A DNA stretch of 64,000 nucleotides from Alteromonadaceae bacterium (GCA_027013165.1 JALUXV010000219.1:1-64000); one strand, 5' to 3'; shown: positions 19,043-29,449, numbered from the stretch's first letter. Notes: generated by a model not told the origin, from the sequence alone. Program-made: numbers and translations.

Positions 19043-20019
19043 GTATTTTGTTTCGGGGACGTTCTAGCGGAGCTAGCGAGCGAAAAGTCGGAGTGGTACA
19101 AGCTTTTCTGATGTTCTTTGTCACTCATATTCGCCAAGCGTTAGCCAGTCTTGGTGAGTTATGGCGGCAACCTGCGGCGTCACTAATGACCATAGGTGTA
19201 CTAGGGTTGAGTATTACACTACCTAGTACCCTTTATATCATGGTGAAAAACACCGAAAAAATTACCGTGGGCTGGGAGCAAGCCTCAGAGATATCATTGT
19301 TTTTAAAATCTGATACCCCATCTTCTCGCAGTCAGCAGTTAGTAGCCCGTTTAAACAGTTGGCCTGAAATCGATAGTGTCGTATTTATTCCGGCAGATGA
19401 TGCACTGCAAGAGTTTCAGCAACTTTCCGGATTGGGTGACGCCATTGCTTATCTTGAAAGCAACCCGCTACCAGATGTTGTACTTGTAACGCCAGCAGAG
19501 CGCCACGATAGCCCAAATGCAGCTAAGCGACTACTCGAAAAGTTAAAAGCAGAACGAGACGTAGAGTCAGCAAAATTAGACATTGAATGGCTGGAACGTT
19601 TGCATGCAGTCATCGCCATTGCCAGAGATCTAGTGTCACTGATTGGCGGCTTATTGTTTATAGCTGTGGTGTTAATCATTGGCAATACGATTCGACTCAA
19701 TATTCTAAGTAAACGTGACGAAATTTTAGTGATGAAGTTGGTGGGGGCCACAGACGCCTTTATACAACGTCCGTTTTTGTACACTGGTTTCTGGTTTGGT
19801 TTGCTTGGTGGAGTGATGGCATGGTTTGCCGTTGTGGGAATTCTGTGGTGGATGGACAGCAGTATTCAGGCGTTTGCTTCTTTGTACCAAACCTCTTTCA
19901 ATATTACAGGCCTTTCTGGAACGGCACTACTCGTTATGTTGGGGTTATCTGTAGGCTTGGGTTTGTTGGGCTCGTTGATTTCTGTTCAGCGGCACGTGAA
20001 ACAAATCGAGCCCTCTTAA
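19039..20019 (+). CDS. ftsX: Cell division protein FtsX
   Basis: A 326-residue inner membrane protein with a cytoplasmic N-terminus, a first membrane helix near 50-70 and a periplasmic loop (about 75-195) with the extracellular-loop fold seen in FtsX. Three more helices lie in the MacB/FtsX domain (RDEILVMKLVGATDAFIQRPFLYTG is the family core). It overlaps ftsE by 4 bases and forms the FtsEX complex that activates septal peptidoglycan hydrolysis. A small hairpin (ACCAGCA/TGCTGGT, 20052-20066) lies after the stop. Confidence 0.95.
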   Translation: MSILFRGRSSGASERKVGVVQAFLMFFVTHIRQALASLGELWRQPAASLMTIGVLGLSITLPSTLYIMVKNTEKITVGWEQASEISLFLKSDTPSSRSQQLVARLNSWPEIDSVVFIPADDALQEFQQLSGLGDAIAYLESNPLPDVVLVTPAERHDSPNAAKRLLEKLKAERDVESAKLDIEWLERLHAVIAIARDLVSLIGGLLFIAVVLIIGNTIRLNILSKRDEILVMKLVGATDAFIQRPFLYTGFWFGLLGGVMAWFAVVGILWWMDSSIQAFASLYQTSFNITGLSGTALLVMLGLSVGLGLLGSLISVQRHVKQIEPS

Positions 20020-20115
20020 AAGTACAATTGTCAGGTAAGCGTAAAAAGCGAACCAGCATTGCTGGTCCTAACTGCCAATGCCTTCGTAAGGTGCTTATCT
20101 ATTGAAGGTTTTTAT

Positions 20116-21357
20116 TTAGCCTTGCGCTTTGGCTTTGGGGTAATAAGCTGAAATTGCGCTTCTAACACCGTTACCCCAGATTATCGCTTGATTGTATAAC
20201 GCGTGTAGTTGTTTCTGGTCAATATTCAGTACTTTTGACTGCTTGATAACATTCATCCACAAGGCGCTTTCAAAAGCTCTTACGAGTGTCATATAGGAAT
20301 TAAATTCTATATTTTTACCGAGCAGTGCATCGTTCACATCGTCAGAAAGCGGCAACTGCTTGAGGATATCCATCATAGATTGGTCAAGCAGCCCATCTAG
20401 CAATGAAAACAATCCAACTAAAAAGCCGATAGGTGGATTGGTATTCATTTTTCTAGTTTGACTTAGTAAATCAAAAAATTTCGCACGAACCAGAGACATA
20501 TGGATGATTTCTAGCGGCTTGTCATCTCCTAGGTTGGCAATACTCAGTAGGGCGATAAACTTCTTAATTTCAACTTCGCCCATATAATTTAGCGCGTGTT
20601 TTAAAGAGGTTATTTTGTAGCGCTTGTTAATGGTTGGATTATTGATGAATTTAAGCAGCATGTAACTCAGCGCTGCATCTCGCTCAATGATTTCACTAAT
20701 GCGGTTAATATCAAAAACTGAATTAGAGCTTTCGCCCATTAGATCAACCAAGTTCATTTTTGAAGCAGGTAACTGCTTTAAAATACGCGCTTCTGGTTGA
20801 GCAAAGAAATAACCTTGGAAGAGGTCGAAACCCAAGTCTTTACAAGTGGCGAAGTTATCGTGGTCTTGTACCTGCTCTGCGACAAGTTGAATGTTTGCAT
20901 CAATAAAACGAGGTATCTGCTTTTCGATGTTTTCGTAACGGGTTTTTGATACGTCTACTTTTAAAATATCAATCAGTGGAAAGATGTCGTGCTGTGCACT
21001 CATCATCATTGGGTCGTCTATGGCTAGCTTAAATCCCAACTGTTTTATATGTTGGCAGGCTTCGAGTAATCCCGTTTGTGTAAATGGATTATCTGCTAAC
21101 TCTACAACCACCGTTTCTGGGTTTAAGGTTGTTGGAAAGCGAGAGATTAAGGTGTCACTTGAGAAGTTAATGAAGGATGTTTTTTCGCCACAAATGTCAT
21201 CTAACCCTAAAGGGTGGAAGTGATTGGCAATGTAACTCGCTTTTTCTTTTGAGTGCTCAGGGAATGCGCCGGATCTACCATCTCTGAAGATAAGCTCATA
21301 AGCGAAAACACTTTTATTTCTATCTAAAATAGGTTGGCGAGCTGTGAAGGCGAACAT
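20116..21357 (-). CDS. EAL-HDOD signalling protein (first of a tandem pair)
   Basis: A 413-residue protein with an N-terminal EAL-like domain (about 1-200: MFAFTARQPILDRNKSVFAYEL, INFSSDTL, IDDP, LKVD, VAEQ, FQGYFF) and a C-terminal HDOD domain (about 205-400: INRISEIIERDAALSYMLLKFINNP, LKHALNYMGEVEIKKFIALL). The DFGTG loop of active phosphodiesterases is replaced by DPMM, as usual in the YuxH/CdgJ family, so it is more likely a binding or regulatory protein; CdgJ affects motility in Vibrio. It is a close paralogue of the next gene, and both are inserted between ftsX and rpoH, which are adjacent in E. coli. Confidence 0.88.
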   Translation of the reverse strand: MFAFTARQPILDRNKSVFAYELIFRDGRSGAFPEHSKEKASYIANHFHPLGLDDICGEKTSFINFSSDTLISRFPTTLNPETVVVELADNPFTQTGLLEACQHIKQLGFKLAIDDPMMMSAQHDIFPLIDILKVDVSKTRYENIEKQIPRFIDANIQLVAEQVQDHDNFATCKDLGFDLFQGYFFAQPEARILKQLPASKMNLVDLMGESSNSVFDINRISEIIERDAALSYMLLKFINNPTINKRYKITSLKHALNYMGEVEIKKFIALLSIANLGDDKPLEIIHMSLVRAKFFDLLSQTRKMNTNPPIGFLVGLFSLLDGLLDQSMMDILKQLPLSDDVNDALLGKNIEFNSYMTLVRAFESALWMNVIKQSKVLNIDQKQLHALYNQAIIWGNGVRSAISAYYPKAKAQG

Positions 21358-21525
21358 AAATTAAAAATCCCTGCGTTCATTACACCGTTTCTTGAGTGGC
21401 GTTTTATCGTTGTTAGGTATTGTAACCGTTACCAATAAGTTAGAAGTTAACCCTTCTAATGCTTACTTTAATCAGTGTACGTCATTACATTTAAAAGGCT
21501 CAAGCATTAAACATGCACCGAGTGA

Positions 21526-22764
21526 TTATTTGGCATTGTTGCTGTCTGGTTGGGTACTAGTCTGCATATGGCGTGCCCACTTCATTGCTTCGTTGTAAAA
21601 TCCGTGAAGTAGAATTTGCTTAACGGGATACTTTGCAACAAAGCGCTTAACGCCTCCCCAGTTGGCGGTTTCAAAGTGACACGCTAAATCTAGGCAGTCT
21701 TTCAGTAACCCTGCTTCACCACACAAAGCTCCTTTTACTGCATCACTAATGGGAACTTTACTCACCAACTCTTCAATATGTTGGCCCATCATAGCGTCAA
21801 GTAAAGAAAGCAACCCAGTAAGAAACCCTGTCGGCGGATTTTCAATTTCCTTTAGTGATACTGACACTAATTCACAAAATTTCGCGCGTACCAACGCCAT
21901 TTGCATGAGTTCACTGGGGTTGCCCTCACTCAAATTTGCCAATGACAATAAAGCGATGAATTTCTTAACTTCTACTTCGCCCATAAAGGTAAGTGCGTGT
22001 TTTAACGATGTGATTTTATTGCGCTTGTTAAACATTGGGTTGTTGATAAAGCGCAACAGTAAATAAATTAGTGATGGATCCCGTTCAATAATGTTGTTTA
22101 CTTTGTCAAAATCTAGCTGAGGCTGGGCGCTTATACTAATGAGCTCTAGCATGGTGATGCTATTAGGGCCAAGCTTTCGATGTTTTACAATCTCAGGTTT
22201 TGCCAAAAAGTAGCCCTGAAAATAATCGAAGCCCATATCTTTGAACTTCTCGAATTCTTCCCGGGTTTCAATTTTTTCAGCAACTAACTTGATACCTCGT
22301 TCTTTGAAACGCTTTGCAAGCACAGCAATGTCGCTGTGATCTAGTTCAGTGATATCAATCTTGATAACACTGACAAAGGGCATGAACTCTTCCCACTTAC
22401 CTTGCATATCATAATCGTCTAACGCAATTTTGTAGCCCAATCCACGGATATGTTTACAGGCACTGACCAGTGCATTATTTACTTCTACGGTTTCAACGAC
22501 TTCAATCACTACCTTGTTGGCATCGAGTGAGGTTGGAAAGCGATACATTAAGGTATCTTTGTGAAAGTTGATAAAGGCCATCTTGTCGCCGACAATTTCC
22601 TCAATACCTATACTCAAGTGGGTAGAGGTTAGAATTTTTGACGTTGCTTCATCAGGTGGAATATCGGGAAAGCAGTTTTCTTGACCCACTCTAAAAAGTA
22701 GCTCGTAGGCAAAAACTTCCTTGTTGGCGTCAAAAATAGGTTGTCGTGCAACATATGCAAACAT
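21526..22764 (-). CDS. EAL-HDOD signalling protein (second of a tandem pair)
   Basis: A 412-residue paralogue of the downstream gene with the same two-domain plan: EAL-like (FAYELLFRVG, INFHKDTL, VIEVVET, LDDYDM, IKIDITE, VAEKIET, FQGYFLAKP) and HDOD (VNNIIERDPSLIYLLLRFINNP, LKHALTFMGEVEVKKFIALLSLANL). Metal-binding acids are mostly kept, but loop 6 is altered (DYDM in place of DFGTG). The pair looks like a local duplication that has since diverged; the 168 bases between them hold no further gene. Function is probably in c-di-GMP-linked motility or surface behaviour, by family only. Confidence 0.88.
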   Translation of the reverse strand: MFAYVARQPIFDANKEVFAYELLFRVGQENCFPDIPPDEATSKILTSTHLSIGIEEIVGDKMAFINFHKDTLMYRFPTSLDANKVVIEVVETVEVNNALVSACKHIRGLGYKIALDDYDMQGKWEEFMPFVSVIKIDITELDHSDIAVLAKRFKERGIKLVAEKIETREEFEKFKDMGFDYFQGYFLAKPEIVKHRKLGPNSITMLELISISAQPQLDFDKVNNIIERDPSLIYLLLRFINNPMFNKRNKITSLKHALTFMGEVEVKKFIALLSLANLSEGNPSELMQMALVRAKFCELVSVSLKEIENPPTGFLTGLLSLLDAMMGQHIEELVSKVPISDAVKGALCGEAGLLKDCLDLACHFETANWGGVKRFVAKYPVKQILLHGFYNEAMKWARHMQTSTQPDSNNAK

Positions 22765-23194
22765 GAGTACGTCTTAGCCTCTTGTAGTTTTGCTAGTGAA
22801 AATAAAGTGCTTGGCTTATCTTCTCGGCGTAGATAACTGAAAAAAAATCAACACGTTTATATTCTTCGAACTAATGCCCTAAGATAGCAACTGGTTTGAG
22901 GTATGTCATGTGAATTGCATTTACGCGACGAAAGGCAGATTAATGAGACAAATTGAGTTAGCGCTTAAGCGAATAAAGGTTAACGTTAATAGTGTTCAAT
23001 GCCATTCCCTTTCAGTTAGATAAATGGGTGGAAATTGGATAGAGATAATATTTTGAAACTTTTTTCGTCTAATCCGGTCTTGATCTTTTGACGAGGAATA
23101 TCATATCAATATGTCATCGTATTTAGGTTAAAATTAGGTCTCGCGCAGCGGATACAAGTTTGATAGTATCAAGATGCGAAAAAAGAGGTGAACA
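22765..23194. other. Intergenic region before rpoH
   Basis: 430 AT-rich bases between the divergent EAL-HDOD gene and rpoH. It holds the sigma-E-like promoter at 23055-23083 and the rpoH leader of about 100 bases. No coding frame is convincing here. Confidence 0.6.
23055..23083 (+). promoter_or_regulatory. Sigma-E-like promoter of rpoH
   Basis: GAAACTT (23055-23061), a 15-base spacer, then GTCTTGA (23077-23083). This matches the extracytoplasmic sigma-E consensus (GGAACTT, 15-16 bases, GTCTGA or GTCTAA). E. coli rpoH also has a sigma-E promoter. The predicted start leaves a leader of about 100 bases. Confidence 0.65.
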
Positions 23195-24049
23195 ATGAAC
23201 GATAAAATGCAATCTATGGCCCTATCAGTGCCACACAGCGGTAGTATAGAAGGCTACGTACAAGCTGTAAGCAGTATTGATATGCTTAGCGCTGAAGAAG
23301 AGCGCAACTTGGCTTTACGATTACGTGAGGAAGAAGATCTGCAAGCTGCACGTAAGCTTGTTATGTCTCATCTGCGTTTTGTTGTGCATATTGCCAAATC
23401 TTATTCAGGTTATGGCCTGCCACAAGCTGACTTGATTCAGGAAGGAAATATCGGCTTGATGAAAGCAGTAAAACGTTTCGACCCTTCTGTGGGTGTACGT
23501 TTGGTTTCATTCGCTGTTCACTGGATTAAAGCAGAAATCCATGAGTTTGTTCTTAAGAACTGGCGTATCGTTAAAGTTGCTACGACTAAAGCACAGCGCA
23601 AATTGTTCTTTAACCTTCGTAAGGCGAAAAAGCGCCTAGGTTGGTTCACCCATGAAGAAGTACAAACCGTTGCTGAAGAATTAGGTGTAAGTACCAAAGA
23701 AGTCCTCCAAATGGAAGCTCGTATGAGCAGCCAAGATCAGGCTTTTGATTTATCTGCTGACGAAGATGAAACGGGCAATTTTGCACCTGTTCAATATCTA
23801 GAAGACAAATCTACTGATGTTGAAATGGAAGTGATTAACAATGATTGGGATAGCAATGCGAGCAAGCGTTTGTATTCTGCAATCAAAACGCTGGACGAGC
23901 GTAGTCAAGACATCATCGAAACCCGTTGGTTGGCTGACAGTAAAATTACTTTGCAAGATTTAGCGGATAAGTATCAAGTTTCTGCTGAGCGAGTACGTCA
24001 AATCGAAAAAAATGCAATGAAGAAGCTACAAGCTGCAATGGTAGCTTAA
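23195..24049 (+). CDS. rpoH: RNA polymerase sigma factor RpoH (sigma-32)
   Basis: A 284-residue group 3 sigma factor for heat-shock promoters. Region 1.2/2 contains [30 protein letters not shown] and [21 protein letters not shown]. The RpoH box is [15 protein letters not shown]. Region 4 ends with [23 protein letters not shown]. The start follows AAAAGAGGTG. In other bacteria its mRNA is a thermosensor and the protein is degraded by FtsH with DnaK help; I did not fold the leader. Confidence 0.97.
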   Translation: MNDKMQSMALSVPHSGSIEGYVQAVSSIDMLSAEEERNLALRLREEEDLQAARKLVMSHLRFVVHIAKSYSGYGLPQADLIQEGNIGLMKAVKRFDPSVGVRLVSFAVHWIKAEIHEFVLKNWRIVKVATTKAQRKLFFNLRKAKKRLGWFTHEEVQTVAEELGVSTKEVLQMEARMSSQDQAFDLSADEDETGNFAPVQYLEDKSTDVEMEVINNDWDSNASKRLYSAIKTLDERSQDIIETRWLADSKITLQDLADKYQVSAERVRQIEKNAMKKLQAAMVA

Positions 24050-24070
24050 GAAAATAGTTTATCTTTTAAA

Positions 24071-24102
24071 AAACGCTCGATATTTTATCGGGCGTTTTTT
24101 TT
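24071..24102. terminator. rpoH terminator
   Basis: An 11-pair stem AAACGCTCGAT (24071-24081) with ATCGGGCGTTT (24087-24097), with two G-U pairs, runs into a T-run ending at 24102. It slightly overlaps the stop of the convergent yiiD-like gene. Confidence 0.8.
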
Positions 24103-25042
24103 ATGTCTTATCTGCACTGGGTAAAATCCAGTATACCCCTTTGAATTCGGCAACAGGCGTATCATCATCAAGAATTTCAACACTTAACTCGAACCTGCTT
24201 TTATTGCCTTTTTCCAGTGGTTTAAACTTTCCACTTAAGGTTTCGATATTACATATGGCGCGGGGTTTCATTGTGATGGGTTTGTGGTAATGAATGTCTC
24301 CATCTCCCAGCACTATATCACCGTCGAGCATTTTCTCTTTGAGTTGTAAGTGTAGTAATCCCCAGCCCGTAAGTGTAGCCAACGAAAATATACTGCCAGC
24401 AAACATGGTGCCGTGAATATTAATATTTTTATTGAGCGACGCGCGAGTTTCCAACGTTCTGCCGCTATATTGATGTATTTTAATACCCATATGTTCGGTA
24501 ATGGGAATGGTCTCTGACCAGGTTTTTTGCAGTTCATCGCACCATTTAGGGTGTAGAATTAAGGTGTTATTCGCCGTAAGCTTTTTAACCATTTGCTGGC
24601 GTTTGAGCATACCGAGTTCACTGGCAGCTTCTCGTTCAACTTCAAAACCACAAGCGCTAAAGAAATCTATAGAAATTTCACGGCTATTCGTAACAGCTCT
24701 ATCAGCGCCTAAATCTCCTGCAACCCCTTCAAGTGCGGCCAACATCATTTGACCTAGGCCCTTTCTCTGATGATCTGAATGAACCGCGATATGACGAATT
24801 TGCGCCTCTTCAGCAGTATTTAAATGTACGCGACCACAAGCGACAATATCCCCTCGTCCGTTTGTTATCATACGATGCTCAGCAACTTGCTCGTACTCGT
24901 CTTTTTCGGAACCCAATGGGTAGTTCCAAGGCTGCCTAAGGTTCTCCCAGCGGAAGTGATAATAGGCGTCTAACTCCGCGTCGCTTTTTGGGGTAACAAC
25001 CTTATACAAAATATTCGCCTTATTTTGAGGATAAAAATTCAT
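24101..25042 (-). CDS. yiiD: Bifunctional GNAT domain / thioesterase-fold protein, YiiD-like
   Basis: A 313-residue two-domain protein. The N-terminal half (about 15-150) is GNAT with the acyl-CoA loop in HQRKGLGQMMLAALE. The C-terminal half (about 160-310) is a hot-dog thioesterase-like domain (NKNINIHGTMFAGSIFSLATLTGWGLL, then MKPRAICNI). E. coli YiiD has the same plan and lies beside dtd, as here. YiiD (MadA) has been described as a malonyl-ACP decarboxylase that helps prime fatty-acid synthesis; whether that holds here is inference from family. It ends the pip-dtd-yiiD cluster. Confidence 0.85.
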   Translation of the reverse strand: MNFYPQNKANILYKVVTPKSDAELDAYYHFRWENLRQPWNYPLGSEKDEYEQVAEHRMITNGRGDIVACGRVHLNTAEEAQIRHIAVHSDHQRKGLGQMMLAALEGVAGDLGADRAVTNSREISIDFFSACGFEVEREAASELGMLKRQQMVKKLTANNTLILHPKWCDELQKTWSETIPITEHMGIKIHQYSGRTLETRASLNKNINIHGTMFAGSIFSLATLTGWGLLHLQLKEKMLDGDIVLGDGDIHYHKPITMKPRAICNIETLSGKFKPLEKGNKSRFELSVEILDDDTPVAEFKGVYWILPSADKT

Positions 25043-25109
25043 TTAACCTCATGGTTAAATGTGAAACAAGTGTTAATTAAAATTCCCTAGGAGCTATCGG
25101 GAAGGGTAC

Positions 25110-25547
25110 TTAGATATGGAAATGAAATGTTACCGGGCCGTCGTTGACTAGTGCAACCTGCATATCAGCGCCAAATTGACCGGTTTCTACGGGCACATTT
25201 AAGCTTTTTAGCTTGTCTATAAATTTATTGTAGATTTGCTCTCCATGCTCTGGACTTGCACCTCTGGAAAAGCCAGGGCGATTACCTTTTTGAGTATCAG
25301 CAACTAAGGTGAACTGGGATACCACTAGAATCTTGCCGCCAACTTGCTCAACATTCAGATTCATTTTTCCATCGCAGTCTGAAAACATTCTATAGCGGCA
25401 AATTTTATTAGCTAGCTTCTCGATGGCTGCGTCATTATCTGATTTTTCAACACCCAGCAGAACTAGCATGCCATGGCCGATCTCACCAACAATTTCATTA
25501 TTCACAGAAACACTGGCTTCTGAAACTCTTTGAATAAGTCCAATCAC
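25110..25547 (-). CDS. dtd: D-aminoacyl-tRNA deacylase
   Basis: A 145-residue protein with the two family motifs SQFTL (in ILVVSQFTLVADTQKGNRPGFSRGA) and the C-terminal VNDGPVTFHFHI, which form the cross-subunit active site of the dimer. It removes D-amino acids (and glycine from tRNA-Ala) from mischarged tRNAs. Its start overlaps the pip stop by 4 bases (ATGA), so translation is likely coupled. It starts MIGLIQRVSEASV, the standard N-terminus. Confidence 0.95.
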   Translation of the reverse strand: MIGLIQRVSEASVSVNNEIVGEIGHGMLVLLGVEKSDNDAAIEKLANKICRYRMFSDCDGKMNLNVEQVGGKILVVSQFTLVADTQKGNRPGFSRGASPEHGEQIYNKFIDKLKSLNVPVETGQFGADMQVALVNDGPVTFHFHI

Positions 25548-26521
25548 GTATTTGATTCTCTCATGATACTTGCTAACTCTCTGGTTGCTCTACAAAGCGC
25601 GTAGGCTATCCCAGGCTCTGATGTACTGTGGCCAGCATTGGAAACAATTTTTAATTGGCTATTTGTCCAATGGGAATTTAGAGCAGCGGCAGCTTGTGTT
25701 TTACATATCATGTCATAACGACCATGAATGATGAAGCCAGGAATATGACTGAAACATTCAGTATTTTCAAGAATATAATTTTCATCAATAAAGCAATGAT
25801 GAACAAGGTAGTGACATTCAAGAACGGCAAGGGGGAATACGTCGGTATGTAGTTGAGATAGTTGACTTTTGATATGCGAATCGGTGTCGGAGAGTTTCGA
25901 AAGGCGCTCTTCCCAGCAATACCATCGAAGTGATGCATAGTCGCGGGTATTGACGTCAGATGACGTGAGTAAAGACAAATAATACTGGCTAACATTGTCG
26001 GCGCTCAGTTCTCCTAGTACGTCATGAGTAAGCTCCTGATAGTACTCTGGAAAGCATTGCGCGGGGCCACCAGTAGAAGCAAGATACCACTCGCGGTCTT
26101 CCGCTCTGCCTAAAAATACGCCCCTCAATACTATTCCAGTTACACGTGTAGAGTGTGAAATGGCATAGCACAGTCCGAGTGTTGCTCCCCAAGAGCCCCC
26201 AAATATGGCCCATTTTTCGATATCCAAATGTTTTCTCAATGCTTCTATATCGGATATGCTGTTTGCGGTTGTATTGTGAGCTAACGCCACATCTCGCGTT
26301 GAACGACCACAGCCTCTTTGGTCAAAACCTATAATTCGATAGATGTCCCGATTAAAAAATTGGGTGTAATTTGGAGGAAGGCCAGCACCAGGGCCACCAT
26401 GAAGAAAAAGAATAGGGATACCCTCAGGGTTTCCACATTGTTCGAAATAAATCGAATAGCCATTCCCCACGTCAAGATATCCGTTCTGGTAGCACAAGGC
26501 TTCGGGGTAAAGTCGTTTCAT
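25544..26521 (-). CDS. pip: Proline iminopeptidase
   Basis: A 325-residue alpha/beta hydrolase of family S33. It has the oxyanion HGGPGAGLP motif, GFDQRGCGRS, the nucleophile elbow GGSWGATLGL (Ser), the acid in HGRYDMICK and the His in NAGHSTSEPG. It releases N-terminal proline from peptides. It is the first gene of the pip-dtd-yiiD unit, with a 102-base gap to the divergent TM2-like gene. Confidence 0.92.
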   Translation of the reverse strand: MKRLYPEALCYQNGYLDVGNGYSIYFEQCGNPEGIPILFLHGGPGAGLPPNYTQFFNRDIYRIIGFDQRGCGRSTRDVALAHNTTANSISDIEALRKHLDIEKWAIFGGSWGATLGLCYAISHSTRVTGIVLRGVFLGRAEDREWYLASTGGPAQCFPEYYQELTHDVLGELSADNVSQYYLSLLTSSDVNTRDYASLRWYCWEERLSKLSDTDSHIKSQLSQLHTDVFPLAVLECHYLVHHCFIDENYILENTECFSHIPGFIIHGRYDMICKTQAAAALNSHWTNSQLKIVSNAGHSTSEPGIAYALCRATRELASIMRESNT

Positions 26522-26623
26522 TTTATGTCAACGCATTGTATGAGTTGTAATTTTAGTTTAGCTTATTCTTAATAAATCACGCTTTGGTGTTTATTGAAAC
26601 TAATATTTTTGATGGAGTAGCTT

Positions 26624-26848
26624 ATGGCTGGACAAGGTTCTGGCGGAAATGTAATTGCCGCAATTTGTAACTTTTTTATCCCTGGATTAGGGCATTTGGT
26701 GCAAGGCCGTATCTTGGCGGCAATTTTGTTTTTTGTCTCTGTGGGAGTGTGCTACGCCTTGAGCTGGACTATTATTTTAGGCGTTGTGGGTGTGATTATT
26801 CACATCTTTGCCATCATTAGTGCTGCTCGATATAAAGGTGAAGATTAA
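26624..26848 (+). CDS. Small TM2-like membrane protein
   Basis: A 74-residue protein with two hydrophobic segments and the TM2-domain-like phrase NFFIPGLGHLVQGRILAAILFF. The start follows GATGGAG. Its stop overlaps the ATG of the next gene (TAATG), so the two are co-translated. Function unknown; probably in the inner membrane. Confidence 0.8.
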   Translation: MAGQGSGGNVIAAICNFFIPGLGHLVQGRILAAILFFVSVGVCYALSWTIILGVVGVIIHIFAIISAARYKGED

Positions 26849-27495
26849 TGAAACTTCGTACGCTCTGTGTGGCTGCTTTTTTGTGTTTTAACTTAGCCGG
26901 TTGTCAATCAGCGTATTATGCTGCTTGGGAAAAGGTAGGTATAGAAAAGCGCGATATTTTAGTTGACCGTGTTGAAGATGCTAAGTCTTCACAAGAAGAC
27001 GCACAAGAGCAATTTAGCTCTGCATTAGAAGCGTACAGTGCAGTCATTGGGTTTGATGGTGGAGAGCTAGAAGATATCTACGATACTCTCAAATCTCAGT
27101 ACGATGATAGCCAGGCGGCGGCAGACGAAGTTACACAGCGAATCAATAATATTGAAAGTGTTGCAGATGCGTTGTTTGAAGAGTGGGCAACTGAGCTTTC
27201 TCAATATCAAAACGCTTCATTAAAGCGTGATAGCCAACAAAAGTTGAATGCGACTAAGCGCCGCTATAACAGCTTGCTGTCGTCGATGCGACGTGCAGAA
27301 AGTAAAATGGCACCTGTGCTATCAGCGTTGCAAGACAATGTGCTTTATTTGAAGCACAACCTAAATGCGAGTGCGATAGGTGCGTTGCAAGGCGAGCTTT
27401 CTACCATTGAAAACAATGTGAAACAGTTGATTGCTCAAATGAATACTGCCATTGCTGAATCTGACGCTTTCATTGCCACAATGAAAGGTGACTGA
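26848..27495 (+). CDS. DUF2959 family lipoprotein
   Basis: A 215-residue protein with a lipoprotein signal peptide; the lipobox FNLAGC puts the modified Cys at about residue 19. The rest is largely helical with coiled-coil character (YDDSQAAADEVTQRINNIESVADALFEEW), matching the DUF2959 family. The function is unknown; probably periplasm-facing and membrane-anchored. Coupled to the TM2-like gene upstream, and convergent with yihY. Confidence 0.82.
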   Translation: MKLRTLCVAAFLCFNLAGCQSAYYAAWEKVGIEKRDILVDRVEDAKSSQEDAQEQFSSALEAYSAVIGFDGGELEDIYDTLKSQYDDSQAAADEVTQRINNIESVADALFEEWATELSQYQNASLKRDSQQKLNATKRRYNSLLSSMRRAESKMAPVLSALQDNVLYLKHNLNASAIGALQGELSTIENNVKQLIAQMNTAIAESDAFIATMKGD

Positions 27496-27528
27496 AGCTG
27501 AGAGTACTCGCCTATCTAAACGCCTTTT

Positions 27529-28413
27529 TTATCCCAATGATGCTGCGGGAGAATCTTCTTCCGCGACTTCCTTATCTGACGCATCATCCAATGCGCAAGT
27601 AAATTCAGCGCCAAGTAACACCACTATCCAAGACAGATATACCCACAAAAATAAAATTGGAACAACCGCCAACGCGCCATAAATAACTTGGTAAGACGGA
27701 AAGTTAGTGACATATAGCGCAAACCCAGACTTAGTAAACTCAAATGACAGTGTAGCGAGTAAAGCGCCTAGTAAAGCGTGTTTGGCGGGCACGCGTTTGT
27801 TTGGCACCAGCATGTACAAAATCATAAAGGCGAGTAGAGCAGTAAAGCTGGGAACCAGCTTGAGTAAAAAGGTGCCTAGACCCGGTGTGTACTCTTCGGC
27901 AAAGGCGGCTAAACCAAGCAGATAAGAGCTGATCACGACACTCGAACCAATCAATAGTGGGCCTAGTGTTATGACCATCCAATAGATCGCAAAGGTATAA
28001 ACTACAGGCCGATTACTCTGAGTACGCCAAATTCGGTTCAACGTTTTATCAACGTTCATGATAAGCATTAGTGCAACCAGTAATAACGACAATATACCAA
28101 TGGCTCCCATTTGCGAGGCATTGCCTACAAAGTCAGACATATACTCATGCACAACGTCACTGGCCGTGGGAACAAAATTATTGAAAATGAAATACTCTAA
28201 CTTAGTGCGCACCGAGGCAAAAACAGGAAAGGCCGACATTATGGTAAAGGTCACCATAATAAAGGGCACCAGTGATAATAAAGTCACATAGGCTAAATGA
28301 CCTGCTGAAATAGTGATACTGTCGTCTTTACAGCGTTTAATAAAAATTGAAAGTACATTGAGTACTTTAGGCTGTACCTCGCTGTACTTGTTTTTTACTT
28401 GGCTCCAGTCCAC
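27529..28413 (-). CDS. yihY: YihY/BrkB-family inner membrane protein
   Basis: A 294-residue polytopic protein with six hydrophobic segments and the family phrases AGHLAYVTLLSLVPFIMV, MNVDKTLNRIWRT, VPNKRVPAKHALLGALLAT and WVYLSWIVVLLGAEFTCAL. It was once annotated as ribonuclease BN, which is wrong for this family; its function is unknown. In E. coli yihY is also close to dtd and yiiD, so the neighbourhood is conserved even though two small genes and pip have entered. Confidence 0.9.
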   Translation of the reverse strand: MDWSQVKNKYSEVQPKVLNVLSIFIKRCKDDSITISAGHLAYVTLLSLVPFIMVTFTIMSAFPVFASVRTKLEYFIFNNFVPTASDVVHEYMSDFVGNASQMGAIGILSLLLVALMLIMNVDKTLNRIWRTQSNRPVVYTFAIYWMVITLGPLLIGSSVVISSYLLGLAAFAEEYTPGLGTFLLKLVPSFTALLAFMILYMLVPNKRVPAKHALLGALLATLSFEFTKSGFALYVTNFPSYQVIYGALAVVPILFLWVYLSWIVVLLGAEFTCALDDASDKEVAEEDSPAASLG

Positions 28414-28440
28414 GCTGTGCTCCTTGTTCTTCTAGAAACA

Positions 28441-28470
28441 ATAAACGCGCGATATGCGTCGCGCGTTTAT
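28441..28470. terminator. Hairpin downstream of metF
   Basis: A perfect 12-base stem ATAAACGCGCGA (28441-28452) with TCGCGCGTTTAT (28459-28470). On the minus strand it lies after metF and is followed by T-rich sequence (TTGTTTC), so it probably terminates metF. A smaller TACCGC/GCGGTA hairpin lies closer to the metF stop (28495-28510). Confidence 0.65.
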
Positions 28471-28520
28471 CCGATACAGTGCATGTACATGGTATACCGC
28501 AATGGCGGTATTCAGCAAAA

Positions 28521-29437
<917 letters not shown>

Positions 29438-29449
29438 AAACTAAATAAT

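Noticed and set aside
21392-21598. 68-codon plus-strand frame between the two EAL-HDOD genes
   Set aside because: It runs into the second EAL-HDOD gene on the other strand and has no homology or start signal.
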